From Fibrobacter sp. (GTDB lineage: Bacteria > Fibrobacterota > Fibrobacteria > Fibrobacterales > Fibrobacteraceae): a stretch of 64,000 bases of DNA. Below are positions 52,873 through 62,402 of the stretch, in pieces; within the stretch, counting starts at the first letter, position 1, and each line of letters begins with the position of its first letter. Under the pieces are notes generated by a model. That model made no database searches. It had not been told where the DNA came from and saw only the letters and a list, made by a program, of their open reading frames with translations. Position numbers and translations under genes: made by a program. The stretch covers positions 62,001-126,000 of the forward strand of contig JAGCPZ010000027.1 in the NCBI GenBank assembly GCA_017965445.1, given 5' to 3'.

Positions 52873-54528
52873 GTGAATTTCAGCATGATAAAAACGCCAG
52901 GGGTGTTCAAGTCGCTTGCTTTTTCGGCTAGTGTTCTTGCAGGAATGACGTTGTCTATAAACGCTTATGCTGGCGAGACTCTGTTCAGTAACTATGTGTT
53001 TGCTGTTGGCCCAGCGGGACAAAATGGGGCGCTGTGGGCATTTTCGCGTGATAATAGCTATAGCGGCGTGACGCTACTGAACTTTAGGGTTGCAGATAAA
53101 GGAAACGTGGTGACGGAAGCGACAAAGCAAGCTCAGGTTGCAACGGATACGTTGACTGCGGTCCAGGACGGAATTTTTGAAGACGACCTTGCCGAACGGA
53201 GAAGAATCCCGGCACTCTACGCTGGCTCGAAGTTCGGGCTAGTATTGCCGATGTTTGCAATGGACAAGGATGACCGTTATCGGTTGCCTGCTGGTTATTA
53301 TACAATACGCGATTTAGGTAACGTTATTGAAAATCCGATTGAAGTCCCGTCGATTGTAGAAGACTTGGATACTTTGGATAAAAATCCAATGATGTATGCG
53401 ATGAGCGGCTATGCCTATGATTCGACGGCAAAACGCTTGTGGATTGCCCGTGGCGCCTTGGGCGTGATGGTTCACGATGTTTCCGGAAAGAAAAGCACGG
53501 ATACGACGTTTATTTTAGATGTGGACAAGAAGAAGTTGGAGGTCCTCAAGAATAATACAAAACTGGACTTGAAAAAGAATCCTGAAATTTTTGATGTGCG
53601 CTTGCATCCGGAAACGGGCGAACTTTGGTTTGCAACAGCGAAAGGCGTTTGGGTCCAGTCTTCTGGTGGGTTGAAAAATGTTTCGGATAAGTTAAAGGAT
53701 TCCCGTGTGACGGGCCTTTGGATGGGTGGTGAACCGTTCCAAGTTATCGCCGAGACTGCAACCAAAAAGGGTGACGATGTCGTTGGCGGACTATGGCGCC
53801 GTTATGGTGATAAGGATTTTTCCAAGGTGAATTTCTTGGATACCGCAGGTAAGGTGCAAAAGAAGGATGTTTATGACGAAGCCGATTATACGGTGAGCGA
53901 TGTCGCCTTTATCGGAAAGACGGCCTTTGTGCTGGTACGCGCTGTCGGCGGATTGATTAGTGGCTATCTCAAGCTGGATTCACTTGGCGTAAAGGCTTGG
54001 GAAAAAGACGAAGACGAAAAGCTCCAGTGGCTGTATGGTTACGAAACGGGTGCTACAGACCGCAAGGCGACTATTATGTCAATGTGTACGTTCCCGCTGG
54101 CCAAGAATCGTACGGGGCTTGCTATTGCAACGGACGGAAACGGAATCTCGGTGTCGGCGGATTCGGGTGCAACCTGGAACGTTGTGCTGAACCGTGCAAA
54201 ACTCAGCAATAACCTGGGCTCGATTCGCATGGTACCTTCTGTGATTACACCGGGTAGCGAATCCCTTGTTTCGTATAAAGTAGGCAAAGAATCTAAAATT
54301 ACGATTGAAGTGTTTAGCTACGATATGCGCAAGGTGCGTACGATTGTTAAAAATGCAGTTCGCAATGCGGACGCATCGCGAAGCTCTAACCCGAAAGAAG
54401 ATTTTTGGGACGGGCGCGATGACCACGGCAAGGATTGTACGATGGGCGTTTATTATATCAGGGTGAAGGACAATCATGGTCATATTGGTTGGGGCAAGGC
54501 GATGACGCTTGGAGGTGACTTCAGATGA
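52873..54528 (+). CDS. secreted beta-propeller-like protein with FlgD-type C-terminal domain
   Basis: 551 residues, GTG start. A signal peptide ends near AYA (about residue 33). Repeats of the kind KRLWIARGALGVMVHD, GELWFATAKGVWVQ and GLAIATDGNGISVSADSGATW point to a propeller. The C-terminus (IEVFSYDMRKVRTIV, WDGRDDHGKDCTMGVYYIRV) is the FlgD Ig-like fold used as a sorting or structural domain in Bacteroidetes and Fibrobacter. It overlaps the next gene by four bases. Extracellular or periplasmic role unknown. Confidence 0.65.
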   Translation: MNFSMIKTPGVFKSLAFSASVLAGMTLSINAYAGETLFSNYVFAVGPAGQNGALWAFSRDNSYSGVTLLNFRVADKGNVVTEATKQAQVATDTLTAVQDGIFEDDLAERRRIPALYAGSKFGLVLPMFAMDKDDRYRLPAGYYTIRDLGNVIENPIEVPSIVEDLDTLDKNPMMYAMSGYAYDSTAKRLWIARGALGVMVHDVSGKKSTDTTFILDVDKKKLEVLKNNTKLDLKKNPEIFDVRLHPETGELWFATAKGVWVQSSGGLKNVSDKLKDSRVTGLWMGGEPFQVIAETATKKGDDVVGGLWRRYGDKDFSKVNFLDTAGKVQKKDVYDEADYTVSDVAFIGKTAFVLVRAVGGLISGYLKLDSLGVKAWEKDEDEKLQWLYGYETGATDRKATIMSMCTFPLAKNRTGLAIATDGNGISVSADSGATWNVVLNRAKLSNNLGSIRMVPSVITPGSESLVSYKVGKESKITIEVFSYDMRKVRTIVKNAVRNADASRSSNPKEDFWDGRDDHGKDCTMGVYYIRVKDNHGHIGWGKAMTLGGDFR

Positions 54529-55586
54529 TGAACTTGAAGAATCTTGTAGTTACTGCTTTGGCGATTTGTTCGTTGGCGAGTTCTGCCTTGGCTGGGCCTT
54601 TTACGAAAAAGTCTGAACTTGGCGGTTTTGACGGTTTTGTTGAACGTATGAGTGGCGGTGTCCGCGAACTGGGCCGTGGCAACACGGGTTCTGCGGATAC
54701 GGCTTCGATGCCGGGCGCCTTTTGGAACCCTGCATTGCTGGGTTTCCGCGAAAATCTAGGGTTTACGTTGAACATCGAAAGGCGCGACTTGGACCGCTTG
54801 GGCGGAGCTTTCGGTGTTGAAGGCAAAGTCGGAAAACGCATGGGCGTAGGCTTTGCGATGCTCTATCGTGGTGATAGGGATTTCAGCGTGATTGACGATG
54901 ATGACGAAACGGTTGGGACTGCAAAGCCGTTTTTCTCGATGTTCTATCTTGGCTTTGCCTATCGCGCTACTCGCCAGGATGCGTTTGGTCTCTCGTTTTC
55001 GATGAGCTACGATAATCTGGATATCGCCGAATATATGGATGACACTTATGGTATCGAAACGGAAGACGCGTTCCGCAGCCCGGTGACGATAAACTTGAGC
55101 TGGTTCCGTCAGTGGAATGCGAAGTGGTCTTCTTCTGTTGTCATTCGCAATTTGAGCTTCAGTAAGAATTTATCTGCAAAGTGGACGAAGAATCCGAGCA
55201 AGGATAACTCGCTTGCTTCGACGGAGGGTGTGCGCCCGAAGGTGTTGCAGATTGGCCTTGGCTATCGTTCCAAGATTATGGGCAAGCCAGTCTATGCCTG
55301 GATGGAAGCGCTAGATTATCAAGTGGCCGATACGCTTTTGGCGTTTGACCCCCAGCTTCATGTTTGGACGGGCCGCGTGGGCTTTGAATGCGAAATTGTT
55401 CCTGAAAAGGCAACGCTCCGCTTGGGTATGGATGACTTGAACTGGATGCTTGGCGCCGGTTACAAGTTTGAAATTCGCATAGGTCGAAAGAAATTCCCGT
55501 TGGAAGTAAACTACGCCTTCCTTTACGAGACGAGTGCTGGGCTCTGGTCTCCATTTACCCTTGGTTTGCGGGGATACATTCCTTGA
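54525..55586 (+). CDS. PorV/PorQ-like outer-membrane protein
   Basis: 353 residues with a signal peptide ending SALA. GGVRELGRGNTGSADTASMPG and AFWNPALLGF are the start of PorV/UPF0164-type barrels, followed by amphipathic strands to the end. These proteins work with secreted FlgD/C-terminal-domain proteins in type IX-like systems, matching the upstream gene. The stop overlaps the TTG start of recF. Confidence 0.65.
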   Translation: MMNLKNLVVTALAICSLASSALAGPFTKKSELGGFDGFVERMSGGVRELGRGNTGSADTASMPGAFWNPALLGFRENLGFTLNIERRDLDRLGGAFGVEGKVGKRMGVGFAMLYRGDRDFSVIDDDDETVGTAKPFFSMFYLGFAYRATRQDAFGLSFSMSYDNLDIAEYMDDTYGIETEDAFRSPVTINLSWFRQWNAKWSSSVVIRNLSFSKNLSAKWTKNPSKDNSLASTEGVRPKVLQIGLGYRSKIMGKPVYAWMEALDYQVADTLLAFDPQLHVWTGRVGFECEIVPEKATLRLGMDDLNWMLGAGYKFEIRIGRKKFPLEVNYAFLYETSAGLWSPFTLGLRGYIP

Positions 55587-56884
55587 TTTCGAATGTGTTC
55601 ATATCGAAGGTGCGTAGTCTCGAATCGATGGACTGCCGCTTCGATGCGGGCATAAACGTGATTTGCGGCCCGAATGGTTGCGGAAAGACGACCATTTTGG
55701 AAGCGATTCATTTGCTTGCGCAGGGGTTCTCGTTCCGGTCGCGTGACTTGCGGGAGTTGATTACCTGGAAAAATGACGAGCTGATTTTGCGTGGGGAGTT
55801 TTGCGACGATGGTCGTTCGCGGATGCGTGCTTTGCGCGTTTATTCTCGCGGGAGCGAAGTTCGCGAAAATGGGGAACCGTTAAAATCCCCGGCCTTGTTT
55901 TTCGGGGCGTGCCCGGCGGTGATTATGCAGCCTTCGGATATCGAACTTTTGCGGGGTGGGCCCGAGGTTCGCAGGCATTGGCTCGATGAAATTCTATGTT
56001 ACCGTTCTCAGGCGAATGCGCAAGTGTTGCGCCGCTACAAACGCGTATTGCAACAACGTAACAAATGGCTCAAGGAATTTAAACAGAACGGTTCGGCTGT
56101 CGGCGGGGAAGACTTGTTCCGTGTGCTGACGCAACAACTGATAGAGCTGGGCGCTAAGCTGTGGGCGGCCCGCATAGCTCTCTCGAAAGAAGTTTCCGAA
56201 ATTATCACTCGGTATTACCGCAAACTTTCGGGCGGTGTCGATGAAATCACTTGTGCGTACAAGAGCTCGATTCTCAAGTCGCTGGATGCGCTTGATGTTG
56301 CGGAGCCGATGTCGGATGAAATGATGGATGAAATTCCGTCGGATGTGGCGAGAGTTGCTGCGGAGAGTTCCGCGGGGGCGGCTTATGTCGCCACGGGAAG
56401 TGTCGGTGAAAATGTTGGTTGTGCCTCTGGTGTTGAAGGTTCTGCGACTGCCGCGGATGTTGAGGAATCTGGAACCACTGCGGACGTGCCGAGCGAAGAG
56501 ATGTTGCGGAATGCGTTCTCGCGGAAGCTTGCGGACTTGGAGTTCGTGGAACGCCTGCAAGGGATGACGATGGCTGGACCGCACCGCGATGACTTGGCGC
56601 TTTGTGCGTCTGGCTATGAAATGCGTTCTGTCGGTTCGCAGGGGCAGTGCCGTTCGGCGGCGGTCGCTATGCGCTTTGCCGCAGTGGATGTGGCGTCGCG
56701 CTATTTGACAAAACCGATTTTGCTATTGGATGATATTTTTGCGGAACTAGACGTGAACCGCCGTGATGCGGTGGTGTCGCTCATTCGCGAAAAGGAATGC
56801 CAGGTCGTGATTGCGACTCCGCAGGCGGAGGACTTGCCGTTTAAAGCGGATGTCGAGATTAAGTTAGAAGTAGGAAGAAAGTAG
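55583..56884 (+). CDS. recF: DNA replication/repair protein RecF
   Basis: 433 residues from TTG 55583. Walker A is CGPNGCGKTT (28-37), the Walker B/signature region LLLDDIFAELDVNRR is near residue 390, and MAGPHRDDL is the conserved RecF segment. Between about 245 and 312 there is an extra, low-complexity Ala/Ser/Glu-rich stretch (SDEMMDEIPSDVARVAAESS...), so the protein is longer than the usual 360-370 residues. It binds gaps in DNA and helps load RecA. The last codons contain the AGTAGGAAGAAAGTAG element seen after other genes. Confidence 0.85.
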   Translation: MISNVFISKVRSLESMDCRFDAGINVICGPNGCGKTTILEAIHLLAQGFSFRSRDLRELITWKNDELILRGEFCDDGRSRMRALRVYSRGSEVRENGEPLKSPALFFGACPAVIMQPSDIELLRGGPEVRRHWLDEILCYRSQANAQVLRRYKRVLQQRNKWLKEFKQNGSAVGGEDLFRVLTQQLIELGAKLWAARIALSKEVSEIITRYYRKLSGGVDEITCAYKSSILKSLDALDVAEPMSDEMMDEIPSDVARVAAESSAGAAYVATGSVGENVGCASGVEGSATAADVEESGTTADVPSEEMLRNAFSRKLADLEFVERLQGMTMAGPHRDDLALCASGYEMRSVGSQGQCRSAAVAMRFAAVDVASRYLTKPILLLDDIFAELDVNRRDAVVSLIREKECQVVIATPQAEDLPFKADVEIKLEVGRK

Positions 56885-56901
56885 AAAGGTCATTTTTTTT
56901 C

Positions 56902-57015
56902 AAGAAACCGACCCCGGCACAGTGGCCGGTGTGACAGAGTGAAGAAGCCGGCCCCGGCACAGAGGCCGGGGTGACAGAGTGGAGAAGCCGGCCCCGGCAC
57001 AGCGGCCGGGGTGAC
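56902..57015. repeat. 40-bp tandem repeat, about 2.9 units
   Basis: Units at 56902-56941, 56942-56981 and 56982-57015. Each has GCCGGCCCCGGCACAG, a variable base and GGCCGGGGTGACA. A related single unit is at 63666-63694. No coding role is visible. Confidence 0.85.
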
Positions 57016-57048
57016 AAAAAAAACGCGCAATTGGATTGCGCGTTTTTT
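57016..57048. terminator. bidirectional terminator between recF and mscL
   Basis: ACGCGCAA, loop TTGGA, TTGCGCGT with a T run on one side and an A run on the other. Confidence 0.8.
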
Positions 57049-57180
57049 AGCATCGGGGGCGTTGCGGGGTGCCCCCGCTAGAGAGGGTGGTGAGCTACGC
57101 AGTGCGAGCCAGGGGGAGGCTTCCCCCTCAGTAAACAAAAAATTTTACTATTGCTTTTCTGTTTACTGCCTACTTCCTAC

Positions 57181-57630
57181 TTACTTGTTCTTCAGCAAGT
57201 CGCGGATTTCGGTGAGAAGCTTTTCTTGGGCGGTCGGCTCAGGAGGAGCGGCCGGAGCTGCAGCGGCTTCTTCTTCTTTTTTCTTACGCATATTCTGCAT
57301 GAATCCGAGGAATTTCTTCATCAAGAGGAACACGGCGAAAGCGACGATCAAGAAGTTCAACACTTCGCCAATGAAGGTGCCATAAGGAATGGCAATGCCT
57401 TCGGAGGTCGTATAGACGAGAGTCTTGACGCCTTCGCCTGCATCCTGGCCACCGCACTTGGCGATGAGGGCCGTGACGAGCGGCATCACGATGTCGTTTA
57501 CGAACGAATTGACGATTTTACCAAAGGCGGCACCAATGATGATACCGATGGCCATATCGACGATGTTGCCTTTGAATGCAAAGGCCTTGAATTCTTCAAT
57601 GAGTGAAGTTGCTTTTCCTTTAAGACCCAT
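57181..57630 (-). CDS. mscL: large-conductance mechanosensitive channel
   Basis: 149 residues. FKGNIVDMAIGIIIGAAFGKI is the first pore helix with the MscL signature, VNSFVNDIVMPL follows, then the second helix FLIVAFAVFLLMKKFL and an alanine/glutamate-rich cytoplasmic helix. It opens on hypo-osmotic shock. AAGGAG precedes the ATG. Confidence 0.92.
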   Translation of the reverse strand: MGLKGKATSLIEEFKAFAFKGNIVDMAIGIIIGAAFGKIVNSFVNDIVMPLVTALIAKCGGQDAGEGVKTLVYTTSEGIAIPYGTFIGEVLNFLIVAFAVFLLMKKFLGFMQNMRKKKEEEAAAAPAAPPEPTAQEKLLTEIRDLLKNK

Positions 57631-57717
57631 ATTGTATCTCCTTGTTGGGTTGTTTTATGTTTAAATAATTAGAAAAACCTTTAAAATTTGGCATGCATTT
57701 TTTAAATTTGGCGCGCT

Positions 57718-58587
57718 ATGTCATGGTTATTTTTGGCTTTTGCCTCGGCAGTCTTTTTGGGCTTTTATGATTTGGCCAAAAAGAAATCGGTTCAGGATAA
57801 CGCTGTTCGACCTGTACTGTTACTTTGCAGTGTATTTTACGCTATTTTGATGTTGCCGGTGCTGTTGACGGGGCATTGCGAACCGCTGACTTTGCACGAT
57901 CACTTTTTTTTGATGGGAAAGGCTGTCATTGTTGGACTGAGCTGGCTTTTTACGTATAGCGCCATTGCGCACATGCCTTTAAGCATTTCTACCACAATTC
58001 GTGCGCTTGCTCCTTTGTTTACAATCATGATTGCGGTGGGGTTCTTGGGCGAACGCCCACAGGCGATGCAATGGGCTGGGATTGCGGTTTGCGTTTGTTC
58101 GTATATCGGACTGAGCATGGCGGGTCGCAAGGAAATGGGCCACTTCTTTAGTAACGGTTGGGTTGTGGCGATGCTTGCTGGAACGGTGCTTGCGGCATGC
58201 AGCGGAATTTATGACAAACTTATTTTGCAGCGGATGAACTTCGAGCCTTTGACGGTGCAGGTCTGGTTCAGCATTTACATGTGCGTGGTACAGTTCTTGA
58301 CAACGATGATGACGTGGTACCCGACGCGAAAGAAAACGACGCCGTTTCAGTTCCGTTGGTCGTTCTTGGCGGTGGCCGCCCTTTTGATTATTGCGGATCG
58401 TTGCTATTTTTTGGCTGTGAGCGATTCGGAAGCCTTGATTTCTATAATCACGGTCTTGCGTCGTTCCAGTGTGTTCATTAGCTTTATAGCGGGAATTCTC
58501 GTTTTCAAGGAACGCAAAAGCAAGATGAAGTTTGTAGCGATGCTGGGCGTGGTCATTGGGTTATGCCTGATTTCGCTGGGCCGTTAA
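57718..58587 (+). CDS. EamA-family transporter
   Basis: 289 residues with ten membrane helices in two five-helix halves (GFYDLAKKKSVQ, SAIAHMPLSISTTIRALAPLF; YFLAVSDSEALISIITVLRR). A drug/metabolite transporter of unknown substrate. It is 12 bases upstream of coaE and is unrelated in sequence detail to the SMR copies in the island. Confidence 0.82.
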   Translation: MSWLFLAFASAVFLGFYDLAKKKSVQDNAVRPVLLLCSVFYAILMLPVLLTGHCEPLTLHDHFFLMGKAVIVGLSWLFTYSAIAHMPLSISTTIRALAPLFTIMIAVGFLGERPQAMQWAGIAVCVCSYIGLSMAGRKEMGHFFSNGWVVAMLAGTVLAACSGIYDKLILQRMNFEPLTVQVWFSIYMCVVQFLTTMMTWYPTRKKTTPFQFRWSFLAVAALLIIADRCYFLAVSDSEALISIITVLRRSSVFISFIAGILVFKERKSKMKFVAMLGVVIGLCLISLGR

Positions 58588-58599
58588 CTTTGAGGCGTT

Positions 58600-59217
58600 A
58601 TGGTCAAGATTGGCATTACGGGTTCGATAGGCTCGGGCAAGTCCTTTGTGGGGGAGTTGCTGCGTGAGCGCGGTTTTCGGGTGCTGGACGCCGACCGTCA
58701 GGTTCACGAACTTTACCGTGATTCTAAGGAACTTCGAGCGAAACTTGCCGAATTTTTCGGTGAGGCGTGCCTGACGCCGACGGGCGTGAACAGTGCGTTA
58801 ATTGCCGACCGCGTTTTTGCAGATGATAAGGCTCGTGAAAAATTAGAACAGATAGTTTATCCGTACTTGACCGCTGCGGTAAAAAAGTTTTTTGAAGCGG
58901 ATTCGGAAATGTCGAAGGATTCGGCTGAAGTCACGGACGCTGCAAAAAATTGCCGGTTTGTGGAAGCGGCTCTTTTTTCGCGGGCTCCGCAGCTTGTCGA
59001 AATGCTGGATGAACTTTGGATTGTAGAAGCTTCTGAAAACGTTCGTTTGCATCGATTGGTGGCTCGCGGATTAAGCGAACGCGATGCGTCGAGACGTATT
59101 GAAAATCAGCGTGGTGCTTGTGCTCCAGAGCTTTTCCCGGGGAAGAGAATTCGATTGCTGACTAATGATGGGGACCGCTCTTGTGTAGAATCGCAATTGG
59201 AAGAAATGCTAAGGTGA
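58600..59217 (+). CDS. coaE: dephospho-CoA kinase
   Basis: 205 residues. GITGSIGSGKS (5-15) is the P-loop, VLDADRQVHEL the conserved Asp region, and GLSERDASRRIENQ the late lid. It phosphorylates dephospho-CoA to CoA. The chain is slightly longer than usual through a Ser/Asp-rich insertion near residue 105. Confidence 0.9.
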   Translation: MVKIGITGSIGSGKSFVGELLRERGFRVLDADRQVHELYRDSKELRAKLAEFFGEACLTPTGVNSALIADRVFADDKAREKLEQIVYPYLTAAVKKFFEADSEMSKDSAEVTDAAKNCRFVEAALFSRAPQLVEMLDELWIVEASENVRLHRLVARGLSERDASRRIENQRGACAPELFPGKRIRLLTNDGDRSCVESQLEEMLR

Positions 59218-59240
59218 CGGAAGGGAGATTCCCGATCAAG

Positions 59241-59320
59241 TCGGGAATGACAAAGTAAAGTCGAGAATGACGAAGTAAAGTTGGGAATGGCATAACCAAG
59301 TTAGGAATGAGAACAAGAGA
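59241..59320. repeat. 20-bp tandem repeat, four units
   Basis: TCGGGAATGACAAAGTAAAG followed by three diverging copies. It lies between coaE and the next gene and would be transcribed. Confidence 0.8.
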
Positions 59321-59335
59321 AGGAATAAGTTTTAT

Positions 59336-59659
59336 ATGCAACCATACGTTCATCAATTTGCGAATTTCTTGAGAGCACATCTGAACTCGATTTCGGTGGG
59401 GCTGATTGCAACGTTATTGATGCTATATGGCGCCAGCATCAACAATTATTTTAAACGGATTACAAGAAGCATCCCGTTTTGGGGACGCTTTGCGTTGTTT
59501 GTTGTGCTGTGCAGCGTGGGGTATGCGTTTGCAAGTTCGCAATTAGTTCGCTTGCTGAAAATGGCGTTGTGCCAGTTGTCTGACCTGCCGCTGATTGGCG
59601 TTATCGTGGGTTGCTTTTTGTTGCTCGCATTCCTTGCAAAAAGCGGCAAGGATATTTGA
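59336..59659 (+). CDS. small membrane protein (DUF3392-like)
   Basis: 107 residues with three hydrophobic segments (SVGLIATLLMLYGASIN, FALFVVLCSVGYAFASSQL, LIGVIVGCFLLLAFLA). The motif GASINNYFKRITRS between the first two resembles DUF3392. Function unknown. The ribosome site is weak. Confidence 0.65.
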   Translation: MQPYVHQFANFLRAHLNSISVGLIATLLMLYGASINNYFKRITRSIPFWGRFALFVVLCSVGYAFASSQLVRLLKMALCQLSDLPLIGVIVGCFLLLAFLAKSGKDI

Positions 59660-59813
59660 TGATTGGTCAATGGTCAATAGTTGGTCGATAGTCGATGGTC
59701 ATTGGTCATTAGCGACAAGGAATAGGCTGTAACTACTAGAATTCACTGGATCCTTCCCCTTACAAGGTCAAGATGACGTTTCTTCTTCCTACTGCCTACT
59801 TCCTACTGCCTAC
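59660..59813. repeat. intergenic block of TGGTC and TACTGCC repeats
   Basis: Bases 59663-59707 are a degenerate tandem of TGGTCA/TAG units. Bases 59784-59813 are CTACTGCCTACTTCCTACTG-type sequence touching the stop codon of the minus-strand gene. No gene or terminator is clear. Confidence 0.7.
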
Positions 59814-61346
59814 TTAATTAAAATTATCCCGGTTGACTCCGTATAAAATAACGTCGTCAATCCACATTTCGCTGTCATCGACAATCCAGATGGAGAATGT
59901 CGTGACGCGGGCCTTCACGAAGTCCCAGCCCATGTTCCCGAATTCGCCGTCACCGGGGACGAAATCATCTGGCGTAAAGCTGAAGCGTTTCCAATTGGAG
60001 CCCAGGTAATCGACGTACTTCGTTTTGCCGGTCGGCTCGTTTAAAACTTCAATGGCAAAGCCGAGTTCTCCGGAACCCTTGGCAAAGAAAACGATGGAAT
60101 CAATCCCTTCGAGACTTGATGGGTTTCTGTTGATGCGGGAGCCGATCATCGACCATTTCCCTTTTTTCTTGGAAGTGCTCTTCCAGTGGAAAACGTAGCT
60201 TTGGCGTTCGTCGTTGAACTCGAATGCGTCCTGGACGTTGTCGCGAGAAGGCGTCGTCGTTACGTTGGAATCCTGCGGGTTGAAATACCAATCCCGTGTG
60301 CCGTCGCCGTAGTCGAATGCAGTTTCGAGTTTTTGACTGTCGAAGTCGATGATCTTGATGGAATGGATGGCGGTTACGAGCGAGTCGGGGAGATCTTTCC
60401 AGATGTCATTGCTGCTTGCATCCAATGCGGCGGTCTTGCCCCAATACATGACGAGTTCTTCGATGCTTGAGGTCCCGTTGATGCGGATTTGCAGTTCGGC
60501 TTGTTTCAGAGAATCGCTCCAGTACGCTTTCTTGAAGGCTAGGCGATTACCGTCTTGGTCGGTAAAGCGGATGTCGTTGCCGTTCTTCATGGCTTCGCCA
60601 AAGTCGAAGTTCACGGAATCAAGACGGACGAAGACGACAGTCGTGTCGGCGATAGGACGCATCCAGTCCGAAATTGTAGAATCTATCGGAATGACTCGCA
60701 AATGCGCCCATTGCTCCAGTTGTTCGTTTGCAGGGTCCGGCTTGGCGAGAGTCTTGATGTTGTTCTTTTCGCCTGCGGATACCTTGACAGATGCTTCACC
60801 GATAGCGGCTTCATCTTCGGATATGACGGCGCGGATGACGTAACGAGCCGGCGGAAGTGAATCTACCGTGAATTCGCCTTCCTTGTTGGTTTTTATGAGT
60901 TTGTCTGTGCCGTAAACTTGAATCCAGGCGTAATCAGTTTCTTCGGGAATATCGGCTTTGCCGCTGACGGAACCGAGAGCTTCTAGCTGCATTGTTGTTA
61001 ATTTGTTCTTCTTCAGTTCGCTGGCATCTATTTCCATGAATGCGCCGCTGTTCCCGTCGATGATTTCGAGATAGCCCTTGTCGAAATCGACAGAGTCCAT
61101 GACGATGTTTCCGAGAGAATCGGCGGTAACTTCCAAAGCCTCGATTTGCGCGGCGGAGTCAAATCCGTGTACATGCCATAGCGGACGAATTTTTGCAACA
61201 GCGTAGGCTGCGGGCTTGGAATCTGCGCCAACAACGTTAATGATACAGGCGTTTTCGGTTTCGACTGTACTTGCGCCTGCGAGGTCTCTCTCGGAAGAGC
61301 AGGCAAATAGCAAAATGCAAGATAGCAACACTAATAGGTTTTTCAT
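59814..61346 (-). CDS. lipoprotein with DUF2341 and carbohydrate-binding-like domains
   Basis: 510 residues. Lipobox LFACSS (Cys16). Two beta-sandwich, carboxypeptidase-regulatory-like segments (residues about 35-205) are followed by a DUF2341 domain (FVRLDSVNFDFGEAMKNGND ... ELVMYWGK) and a C-terminal jelly roll (FFAKGSGELGFAIEVLNEPT, WIVDDSEMWIDDVILYG) like CBM11-type modules. It is probably exposed on the outer membrane and binds polysaccharide. It overlaps the upstream TIGR02147 gene by four bases. Confidence 0.75.
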   Translation of the reverse strand: MKNLLVLLSCILLFACSSERDLAGASTVETENACIINVVGADSKPAAYAVAKIRPLWHVHGFDSAAQIEALEVTADSLGNIVMDSVDFDKGYLEIIDGNSGAFMEIDASELKKNKLTTMQLEALGSVSGKADIPEETDYAWIQVYGTDKLIKTNKEGEFTVDSLPPARYVIRAVISEDEAAIGEASVKVSAGEKNNIKTLAKPDPANEQLEQWAHLRVIPIDSTISDWMRPIADTTVVFVRLDSVNFDFGEAMKNGNDIRFTDQDGNRLAFKKAYWSDSLKQAELQIRINGTSSIEELVMYWGKTAALDASSNDIWKDLPDSLVTAIHSIKIIDFDSQKLETAFDYGDGTRDWYFNPQDSNVTTTPSRDNVQDAFEFNDERQSYVFHWKSTSKKKGKWSMIGSRINRNPSSLEGIDSIVFFAKGSGELGFAIEVLNEPTGKTKYVDYLGSNWKRFSFTPDDFVPGDGEFGNMGWDFVKARVTTFSIWIVDDSEMWIDDVILYGVNRDNFN

Positions 61347-62194
61347 GCTATCCTCGCATTTTCTCTAGAAGGTTTCTTCTCTGAAATGTCGGCGACGGGG
61401 TACAGCGAAAAGATGAATTGAATGACTTTCTCTGGTTTAGGTACGTCGGCGACGCGTTTTTGAACTTGTCTGCGGAATTCGCGTGTCATTTCGACCAGGT
61501 CTTCCAGGCATTCGTCATCGACACAGGCTAGGACAGATGATATATTGCGTTCGCTAGGAGGAATGTTGACGAGGGCGTTTTGGGCAAGTGTCAACAACTG
61601 GTTTTGATAACTGCGGATGGCCGTAATCTTTGACGCTCCCGCCGATGTGAAGTTGACCGTTGTGACGGCGAAGCGTTCGGAGGCGAGAGGCGTAATCATC
61701 TTGAGTTCTTTCAGGACGCGTATGGCCTCCTTGACCTGATCTTCGGAAATGGCTGGTGTAATCTGCTTGACGAGCGTATGTACATCGGCCTTGCCACCGT
61801 TGATTTCGATAATCGCGCGCACGACGGGAATCCACCAACGGCTGAGAAACAGTATTTCGTTGGAGTTCAGCTTGCGGAGACTGACATCTTGCAATGCAAG
61901 AGCCATTTTGTATAGTTTGTCTTTTTTCGTCTTCGATTTCGTTCTGGATGCAGCTACAAGAATTTCGAAAAGTTCCCCGTCTCGACCTTTGAGTCCAAGT
62001 AATTTTTTGGACAAGGGGATGTTTTGTGCAGGGAGGTGCGATTCCTTGTTGAGAATGCGGAAAACCTGGCTTGTTTCGAGCCCAAGTTTTTGTCCCATCA
62101 TCTTATAGGAGAATAGCGGAAATTCCAATTTTTTCTGAACGAAAAAATTTTTTAGCAAATCTCTGTAATCGCCAATTTCGTCAATGTTTAACAT
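61343..62194 (-). CDS. TIGR02147-family protein
   Basis: 283 residues. YRDLLKNFFVQKKLEFPLFSYKMMGQKLGL and SSQVFRIL-like TSQVFRILNKESHLP at the start, and FRRQVQKRVADVPKPEKVIQF near the end, are characteristic of the TIGR02147 family that is expanded in F. succinogenes. The first 60 residues look like a helix-turn-helix. It is therefore a likely regulator; the coupled lipoprotein is its probable partner or target. Confidence 0.8.
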   Translation of the reverse strand: MLNIDEIGDYRDLLKNFFVQKKLEFPLFSYKMMGQKLGLETSQVFRILNKESHLPAQNIPLSKKLLGLKGRDGELFEILVAASRTKSKTKKDKLYKMALALQDVSLRKLNSNEILFLSRWWIPVVRAIIEINGGKADVHTLVKQITPAISEDQVKEAIRVLKELKMITPLASERFAVTTVNFTSAGASKITAIRSYQNQLLTLAQNALVNIPPSERNISSVLACVDDECLEDLVEMTREFRRQVQKRVADVPKPEKVIQFIFSLYPVADISEKKPSRENARIA

Positions 62195-62402
62195 AGAAGC
62201 ATCCTCTATAATGAAATAGATTTTTTACATGCGCAGCGGTAATGGCTTTTTTAAGTTTTATTGACGAAATGACAATGTGATATTAATCACTTTTGACGAA
62301 AATCACTATAAAACTGGGTCAAAATGTTGTTTTTCTTACATCCCTTGTTATTTAAAGCCCCAAATTCTACCTTATGAAGAGGAAACAAAAAGGTGGCTAA
62401 TT

